Shown piece after piece: positions 37,171 to 42,366 of a DNA stretch of 42,366 nucleotides (positions are counted from its first letter, which is position 1; every line of letters begins with the position of its first letter). The stretch is from assembly GCA_017467345.1 (NCBI GenBank), contig JAFTSI010000003.1:1-42366 (forward strand). The letters run 5' to 3'. Origin of the DNA: Clostridia bacterium (lineage in GTDB: Bacteria > Bacillota > Clostridia > Christensenellales > Borkfalkiaceae). Under the pieces are notes generated by a model. The model searched no databases and was not told the DNA's origin. It saw only the letters and a list, made by a program, of their open reading frames with translations. The position numbers and the translations under genes are program-made.

Positions 37171-38810
37171 TATAACATTTCTTTCTTTATTACCTTTAAG
37201 CCATTTTTTGTTTTAGGTTTATCGGCATCGGGTATTTTCTTAACGAACAATTTATCTTTATATTTATAAAGAATAAATGCCACAACCATTAAAACAATTA
37301 ACACACCTATAATTATCAAAACATATGTTGGTAGAGTTATAAGTTTTTCTCTATTCCACATTGCGTTTATTTTTTCTAAGGTGGCATCATCAAAGTTGTT
37401 CATAACGGCACATCTATTAATGGTTTCTTCATCTGCATATTGTGCAAATAATTGCCTACCCATTTCAGTTGTGTAAATTACATATTTACCAGTAGTATCA
37501 GTTTCGTCAAAGAAATATTTAAGGTCAACGGCAAACACTTCTTCGCTACCGATATTTCCCATAACTCCGCCGTCTAATGTAAAGGTTTTAAGATATACGC
37601 CTGCGCCATCATTAGTAAGTATTCCATAAATATTGTTTTCGTTTTCATCAACATCTATAGCACAGTAATACTCACCATCATATAAACCATATTCGGCTTG
37701 CTCTTCGGCATCTAATTCTGCGTATTCAGTAGCCGATATTACTTCGCTTTCGGCACTATACCAACTTACTGCATTATCAAATACTTCATCACCTGCAACA
37801 CAACTTGTGTAGCCGATATATTCCATATTTCTTACAGCGTTTTCAGGCTTACTAATAAAATCTAAGAACTTGCCTGCATTAGTTTCATTTGCGCCGTTTG
37901 GCATTACCCAACCATCAAACCATACATTACTGCCTTCTTCTGGAACGATATATCCTATGTTAAGGCCTGCTTCATCACCTAAGTCCATAGTATATACTGC
38001 ATCACCACTCCAAGCAAAGTTGATATCAATCTTACCAGTCAATAAATCACTTTTGCCACTATCTACTTCGTAGCCATATATATAGTCTTTAAGTTCAGCA
38101 AGTGCCGTGCCAACCTTTTCAATTGAAACATCATCTGTGCTATTAAAAATAGCCGTTAAAGCGTTGTTGTAGGCAGTTTTGTCCGTTTTGTCAAGCGCAA
38201 GTAGTTCTTGCTCATAAACATAGCCTAAAACCATTATATAAGTATCTCTTACACTATCTTTAATTGTGGTTTTGTTTTTATACTTTTCGTTCCAAATACC
38301 ATTCCAATGTTTTAGGTCTTCGGCATCTACATTATCCATATTATATAGGAAACCCATTGTTCCCCACATATACCCTATAGCATAGTCTGAAAGTTTTTCT
38401 GCACCGTTTTCGCCAACCTTAATTCCATCAAACACCTTTTTAATGTAAGATGAGCCATAATTTGCGTAAGAATCTGGCATAGTATATTTTTTTATTAAGC
38501 CTTCATCAACCATCTTCATAATCATATATTCAGATGGGCAAATTAGGTCAACTTTATCTGGCGCTTTCTTTAACTCATTATACATTTCTTCGTTTGTGGC
38601 GAATGTATAATAGTTAACTTTAATACCAAACTCATCTTCAAACTCTGTTAAAAGTTCTTCGTCAATATAGTCTTCCCAACTAAATACTGTTATTTCGTTT
38701 TCAACTGCTTTTGCTTTAACCAAGCCTTTGTTAAAAAACGAAAGCGTAAAAGTCAAAAGGAAAAAAGCAACTAAAACAAAAGTTAATTTTTGGAAAAGGG
38801 ATTTTTTCAT
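37170..38810 (-). CDS. potD: Polyamine ABC transporter substrate-binding protein PotD, enlarged
   Basis: It captures spermidine or putrescine outside the membrane. Residues 1-35 form a signal peptide (basic MKKSLFQK, hydrophobic core, AKA end) with no lipobox cysteine. Binding-fold motifs include VFSWEDYIDEELL near 43, CPSEYMIMKM near 91, MWGTMGFLYN, INFAWSGDAVYTM and WFDGWVMPNGA. Two additions are unusual: an insertion of about 100 residues (350-455) with acidic and aromatic stretches, and a C-terminal membrane helix (493-515) with a basic 30-residue tail, which probably anchors the protein instead of a lipid. At 546 residues it is far longer than the usual 350. It ends the potABCD operon, one base after potC. 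Confidence 0.9.
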   Translation of the reverse strand: MKKSLFQKLTFVLVAFFLLTFTLSFFNKGLVKAKAVENEITVFSWEDYIDEELLTEFEDEFGIKVNYYTFATNEEMYNELKKAPDKVDLICPSEYMIMKMVDEGLIKKYTMPDSYANYGSSYIKKVFDGIKVGENGAEKLSDYAIGYMWGTMGFLYNMDNVDAEDLKHWNGIWNEKYKNKTTIKDSVRDTYIMVLGYVYEQELLALDKTDKTAYNNALTAIFNSTDDVSIEKVGTALAELKDYIYGYEVDSGKSDLLTGKIDINFAWSGDAVYTMDLGDEAGLNIGYIVPEEGSNVWFDGWVMPNGANETNAGKFLDFISKPENAVRNMEYIGYTSCVAGDEVFDNAVSWYSAESEVISATEYAELDAEEQAEYGLYDGEYYCAIDVDENENNIYGILTNDGAGVYLKTFTLDGGVMGNIGSEEVFAVDLKYFFDETDTTGKYVIYTTEMGRQLFAQYADEETINRCAVMNNFDDATLEKINAMWNREKLITLPTYVLIIIGVLIVLMVVAFILYKYKDKLFVKKIPDADKPKTKNGLKVIKKEML

Positions 38811-38811
38811 A

Positions 38812-39612
38812 TTATTTTACCCCCTTTCTTTTTGCTATTTTTTGAGCCCTAACATTTGATATTACAACTACCGATAAAGTAATAATGAATATAACAGTAG
38901 TAAGCGCTCTATAAATAGGAACTTGTTCGCTTGCCTTTTCGGTAGTTAAAGCAATCGCCTTATAAACTGCCGTGCTTATGGTGTCGTAGCCTAATGGAGC
39001 AAGGGTTGCCGTAATAATATAATCATCAAGCGATAAGGTTACTGCAAGCATAAATCCAGTAAATACACCAGGGAGTATTTCTGGCAATACTACCTTAAAT
39101 AGCGCCTGAGTAGGAGTTGCTCCAAGGTCTAAAGCCGCTTCATATAAACTGCTATCCATTTGTTTTAGTTTTGGTATAACTGATAAAACTACAAAAGGAG
39201 CAGTTAAAACAATATGTCCAACATATAAGCCAAAAAGAGAACGATGCTCTGCACCTATAATCATAAATAACATTACAAGCGCGCAAGCAGTTACTACTTC
39301 AGAGTTTACAACTGGGATTTGTGATGCGCCATTAACTACCTTGCCAAACTTTCCTTTACTATAATATAAGCCTATTGCACCAAGCGTGCCAAGAATAGTG
39401 GCAATCGTTGCCGAAATTACTGCAAGCAATACCGTATTTAATACTACATCTTTAATTTCACCAAGTTTACCATACCACTTAAACGAAAACTGTTCCCACA
39501 CACCTATCGTTTTGCCGTTGTTAAAACTGTAAACGATAAGAATAAAAATAGGAATATAAATAAAGGCAAGAACTAAGAACACCCAACCACGGGCAAAGAA
39601 CTTTTTAATCAT
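38812..39612 (-). CDS. potC: Polyamine ABC transporter permease PotC
   Basis: A 266-residue inner permease subunit with six membrane helices, beginning KKFFARGWVFLVLAFIYIPI. The EAA coupling loop is [20 protein letters not shown], followed by EILPGVFTGFMLAVTLSLDD. It pairs with PotB to form the channel. The ATG overlaps the potB stop by 4 bases (ATGA), with AGGAAGGGGG upstream. Confidence 0.93.
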   Translation of the reverse strand: MIKKFFARGWVFLVLAFIYIPIFILIVYSFNNGKTIGVWEQFSFKWYGKLGEIKDVVLNTVLLAVISATIATILGTLGAIGLYYSKGKFGKVVNGASQIPVVNSEVVTACALVMLFMIIGAEHRSLFGLYVGHIVLTAPFVVLSVIPKLKQMDSSLYEAALDLGATPTQALFKVVLPEILPGVFTGFMLAVTLSLDDYIITATLAPLGYDTISTAVYKAIALTTEKASEQVPIYRALTTVIFIITLSVVVISNVRAQKIAKRKGVK

Positions 39613-40475
39613 AAGTTAGTCCCCCTTCCTGCGTTTTCGCTTTTAAAGCCACCAGTCATCCACATAGATACAAACATTATTATAAGCATAACAAGTGCTA
39701 TTACTGCGCCACCATTTACATTTACAAGTGTTCCGTTTTCGCCAACGAAGTTCCAAGCGATAAGTTTGCCTATAACTGAAAATCCGTTGTTACCCCTAAA
39801 CGCGTCGGTAATAACATAGCAACTCATAACAGGTAAAAATACCATCATTGCGCCACTTAAAATACCGGGCATTGAAAGTGGTAAGGTTACCGAAGTAAAT
39901 ACCTTTACTTTGTTTGCGCCAAGGTCTAAAGCCGCTTCTTCTAAACTCTTATCCATTTTTATTAAAGTTGAATAAAGTGGCATAATCATAAAGGTCAAAA
40001 AGTCATATACAAGCGCAACAATGCTTGCAAAACTGCCCATAGGTAAGTGAATTAGATAAAATAATTCTTTCATTGCCATAGCGCGCAAAACGAAGTTAAT
40101 CCACATAGGCGTTATAAAAAGCATTAGGCAAATAAACGCCGTGTGTTTACTCATTTTAGATAAAATCATTGCCGTTGGATATGCAATAATTAGGCAAATC
40201 AATGTTACGGCAAGCGCTACTAAAACGCTTATTAAAAGTGTGCTAAGTTTTGTAGGGTTACTAAAAAACTCTATAAAGTTGTAAACTGAAAATGAGCCGT
40301 TTGCATCGGTAAATGCGTAAAAAACCACTAAAAGTAATGGAAAAATTACAAACAATACCAAAAACAATGCGTAAGGAATACATAAGTGCTTTCTTGAAAA
40401 GCCAAAGTTAAATCTTTTTGACTTAAACTCTTTTTCAAATGCTTCCCTTTTTATTTCTTTTGCGGGATTTTTCAT
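39609..40475 (-). CDS. potB: Polyamine ABC transporter permease PotB
   Basis: A 288-residue permease subunit. A 30-residue cytoplasmic, basic N-terminus precedes six membrane helices. The EAA loop is [21 protein letters not shown], and PLPMGSF-like (observed [11 protein letters not shown]) and [15 protein letters not shown] motifs are typical of PotB. The ATG overlaps the potA stop by 4 bases (ATGA), with CAGGAG nine bases before it inside potA, so the subunits are translated together. Confidence 0.93.
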   Translation of the reverse strand: MKNPAKEIKREAFEKEFKSKRFNFGFSRKHLCIPYALFLVLFVIFPLLLVVFYAFTDANGSFSVYNFIEFFSNPTKLSTLLISVLVALAVTLICLIIAYPTAMILSKMSKHTAFICLMLFITPMWINFVLRAMAMKELFYLIHLPMGSFASIVALVYDFLTFMIMPLYSTLIKMDKSLEEAALDLGANKVKVFTSVTLPLSMPGILSGAMMVFLPVMSCYVITDAFRGNNGFSVIGKLIAWNFVGENGTLVNVNGGAVIALVMLIIMFVSMWMTGGFKSENAGRGTNL

Positions 40476-41986
40476 TTTTTAATCTCCTGCTTTAAGGTAA
40501 GTTTGATTTTTTCTTTTGGTATAATTATTGACACTCTATCGTTAACATTCCAAGTATATTCGGTGTCAAAAACATAATCTTCTTCGTTTTCATCAGTTCT
40601 AACGATAAGTTGATAGTGGTCGCCCTTATAAATAATTGAAATGATATTACCTATCGCGCCGCCTTTTTCTTGGTCATCACTAATTTCAATATCTTTTAAG
40701 CCCACTTCTACATTTACATCAACATCAGTTAGGTCAATCTTTTCGCCTTCGGCAGTAATTAAATAACCTTCATCATCTAAGAAAGAGTTTGGATAAAGTT
40801 GAGTTACATCACACTCAAACTCGCCATCGCCAAACACAACGGTATTCTTTTTGGTAATGTAGCCAAGGTATTTATTAGAAGTAAACTCTTTACTCATTAT
40901 GTGAATATCGTTAGGTTTAATTATAATAGATACTTCTTCGCCAACCTTTCTTTCAACGGTGTCTTGAATAACTACTTCGGTTTTGCCAACAAGCATAACC
41001 ATTTCGTAGTGAACACCCTTAAAGATTGAACTAATAATTTTTCCTTTTACTTGTCCTTTATCGGCATCCATAAGGAAAATATCTTCTGGACGAACAACTA
41101 CATCTACTTTTTCGTTCTTTTCAAATTCATCTACACAGTCAAAGTTATAGCCTATAAACCTAACCTTTTTATCACCTACCATCGTTCCACTAAATATATT
41201 GCTTTCGCCAATAAAGTCGGCAACAAAAGAGTTTTTAGGTTCGTTATAAATATCGGTTGGAGTGCCTATTTGTTGAATAACACCATCTTTCATAACAACG
41301 ATAGTGTCGCTCATAGTAAGCGCTTCTTCTTGGTCGTGAGTTACATAAATAAAAGTAATACCAAGTTTTCTATGCATCTCTTTAAGTTCAAGTTGCATAT
41401 CTTTTCTCATTTTAAGGTCTAATGCGCCAAGTGGTTCATCAAGCAACAATATTTTAGGTTCGTTAACGATTGCTCTTGCAATTGCTACCCTTTGTTGTTG
41501 ACCACCTGAAAGCGTTGCAACGCTACGCTTCTCAAAGCCTTCAAGGTCAACCATTTTAAGAGCCTTTTCTACCTTTTGAGCGATTTCACCCTTAGATAAC
41601 TTTTCAATCTTAACAATTTCATTGCCATTTTCATCTTGATAAGTTACCTTTTGTTTTTTAAGTTTTAAGCCAAATGCAATATTATCGTAAACATTAAGGT
41701 GTGGGAAAAGCGCGTATCTTTGGAATACAGTATTAATAGGGCGCATATTTGGTGGCAAATTACTAATATCTTCGCCATTAAGTAGTATTTTTCCTTCGGT
41801 TGGCTTATCAAAACCTGCTATCATTCTAAGTGTGGTGGTTTTACCACAACCAGAAGGCCCTAAAAAGGTTATAAACTCACCCTTTCTTACATATAAATCA
41901 ACATTGTCAACGGCAACTGTGCCATCTTCAAACTCTCTTTTAATACCGATAAGTTCAATTATCTTTTCTTTCTTTTCGTTTGCCAT
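40472..41986 (-). CDS. potA: Polyamine ABC transporter ATPase PotA, with extra C-terminal domain
   Basis: It drives import of spermidine or putrescine. Walker A is [12 protein letters not shown] (43-54), signature [14 protein letters not shown] (159-172), Walker [13 protein letters not shown] (179-190), H-loop His 217. A short insertion of about 15 residues lies at 111-130. After the usual TOBE domain (about 260-364, ending [15 protein letters not shown]... [11 protein letters not shown]) a second similar repeat occurs at 445-497 ([17 protein letters not shown]... [11 protein letters not shown]), making 504 residues instead of about 375. I place the start at ATG 41986, with GAGAGGA upstream; an earlier ATG at 42064 lies inside the regulator gene. 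Confidence 0.92.
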   Translation of the reverse strand: MANEKKEKIIELIGIKREFEDGTVAVDNVDLYVRKGEFITFLGPSGCGKTTTLRMIAGFDKPTEGKILLNGEDISNLPPNMRPINTVFQRYALFPHLNVYDNIAFGLKLKKQKVTYQDENGNEIVKIEKLSKGEIAQKVEKALKMVDLEGFEKRSVATLSGGQQQRVAIARAIVNEPKILLLDEPLGALDLKMRKDMQLELKEMHRKLGITFIYVTHDQEEALTMSDTIVVMKDGVIQQIGTPTDIYNEPKNSFVADFIGESNIFSGTMVGDKKVRFIGYNFDCVDEFEKNEKVDVVVRPEDIFLMDADKGQVKGKIISSIFKGVHYEMVMLVGKTEVVIQDTVERKVGEEVSIIIKPNDIHIMSKEFTSNKYLGYITKKNTVVFGDGEFECDVTQLYPNSFLDDEGYLITAEGEKIDLTDVDVNVEVGLKDIEISDDQEKGGAIGNIISIIYKGDHYQLIVRTDENEEDYVFDTEYTWNVNDRVSIIIPKEKIKLTLKQEIKK

Positions 41987-42002
41987 TTTAATCCTCTCTA
42001 AT

Positions 42003-42366
42003 TTAAAAACTTGGTGGGGATGAAACCCAAATAAACTCGGCAGGTATTTTTCCTTTGTTAACAATTAAATGCACTTTATCTGCCTTAAAATAAAAACTTT
42101 CGCCCTTTCTAACCTTTATTTTCCGTTTGCCTAACACTATAACAATTTCGCCTTTAAGCACAAACCCAAACTCTTCCCCTTCGTGTGGGAAATCTTCATC
42201 AGTTGTAGAGCCTTCTTTAAGAATAATATGAACGGGCTCCATTGCATTTTTTTGCGAATTTGGAACTAACCAGTTAAGCACATATTCTTCGGTTACCTTT
42301 TCAATAAACTCATTTTTTGAAAATACGATTTTTTCTTCTTCATCTTCTTTAGCAAAAAATTCGTGA
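42003..42366 (-). CDS. Cupin-domain transcriptional regulator, N-terminus cut by window end
   Basis: The visible 120 residues are the C-terminal part of an XRE-cupin regulator of the PuuR type. They comprise [17 protein letters not shown], then [18 protein letters not shown], and the cupin barrel [18 protein letters not shown] and [13 protein letters not shown], ending in WVSSPPSF. The frame stays open to the edge, so the helix-turn-helix part is outside. Regulators like this sit directly upstream of pot genes and respond to polyamines. It ends 16 bases before potA and is probably the first gene of the operon. A GTG at 42281 could be mistaken for a start. Confidence 0.85.
   Translation of the reverse strand, partial: HEFFAKEDEEEKIVFSKNEFIEKVTEEYVLNWLVPNSQKNAMEPVHIILKEGSTTDEDFPHEGEEFGFVLKGEIVIVLGKRKIKVRKGESFYFKADKVHLIVNKGKIPAEFIWVSSPPSF

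Overview
The window reads as chromosome of an AT-rich, Gram-positive, spore-forming member of the Clostridia, most likely an uncultured gut-type lineage. This rests on four things: the Firmicutes gene order yicC-gmk-rpoZ-priA-def-fmt-rsmB-rlmN-rsgA-rpe, followed by a 29-codon gene that looks like spoVM; a dual-type RlmCD methyltransferase; a zinc-type bL31; and a DUF5685/J-protein pair typical of Clostridia. No species can be named from the sequence. About 25 genes run on the minus strand from 733 to 30 kb, a plus-strand block lies at 30.1-37.1 kb, and the polyamine operon at 37.2-42.4 kb is again on the minus strand.

Layout. 1-430: promoter, tRNA-Thr(GGU) and two terminators. 432-2013: a YolD-like gene and a Y-family DNA polymerase gene, both interrupted by in-frame stops but with no frameshift. 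2074-2988: an orphan gene sits between the 3' end of rlmCD and what looks like a displaced second copy of the rlmCD tail with its terminator, which suggests a small insertion at the rlmCD 3' end. 2953-7350: trpS, a DUF5685 protein, a J-domain protein without HPD, a membrane protein and rlmCD, tightly packed. 7385-9342: thrC and a small P-loop protein. 9421-15176: rpmE, a DUF1385-PrmC fusion, prfA (RF1, carrying a frameshift), an aspartate-type aminotransferase and an isopropylmalate/homocitrate-synthase-family protein that may be a Re-citrate synthase. 15392-16420: a lone zinc-less alcohol-dehydrogenase-like gene with its own consensus promoter and terminator.

16473-25710 is the conserved translation/replication cluster from spoVM back to yicC. 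It lacks the prpC-prkC pair usually found between rlmN and rsgA, and the coaBC gene usually found between rpoZ and priA. 25767-29956 holds ligA and pcrA behind a consensus promoter. On the plus strand, an SDR oxidoreductase and a pyridoxamine kinase share a promoter that overlaps a 19-bp palindrome. A TetR regulator then leads a heterodimeric multidrug ABC exporter, followed by a PflA-like radical SAM protein. A symmetric terminator separates this from the convergent cupin-regulator/potABCD spermidine-putrescine operon, whose PotA and PotD are both much longer than usual.

Most promising for follow-up: the putative attachment-site duplication at rlmCD with its orphan cargo gene, the DUF5685/J-protein pair with two Asp-rich motifs, the broken prfA, and the unrecorded spoVM. 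No CRISPR array, insertion sequence or obvious new defence system was seen.
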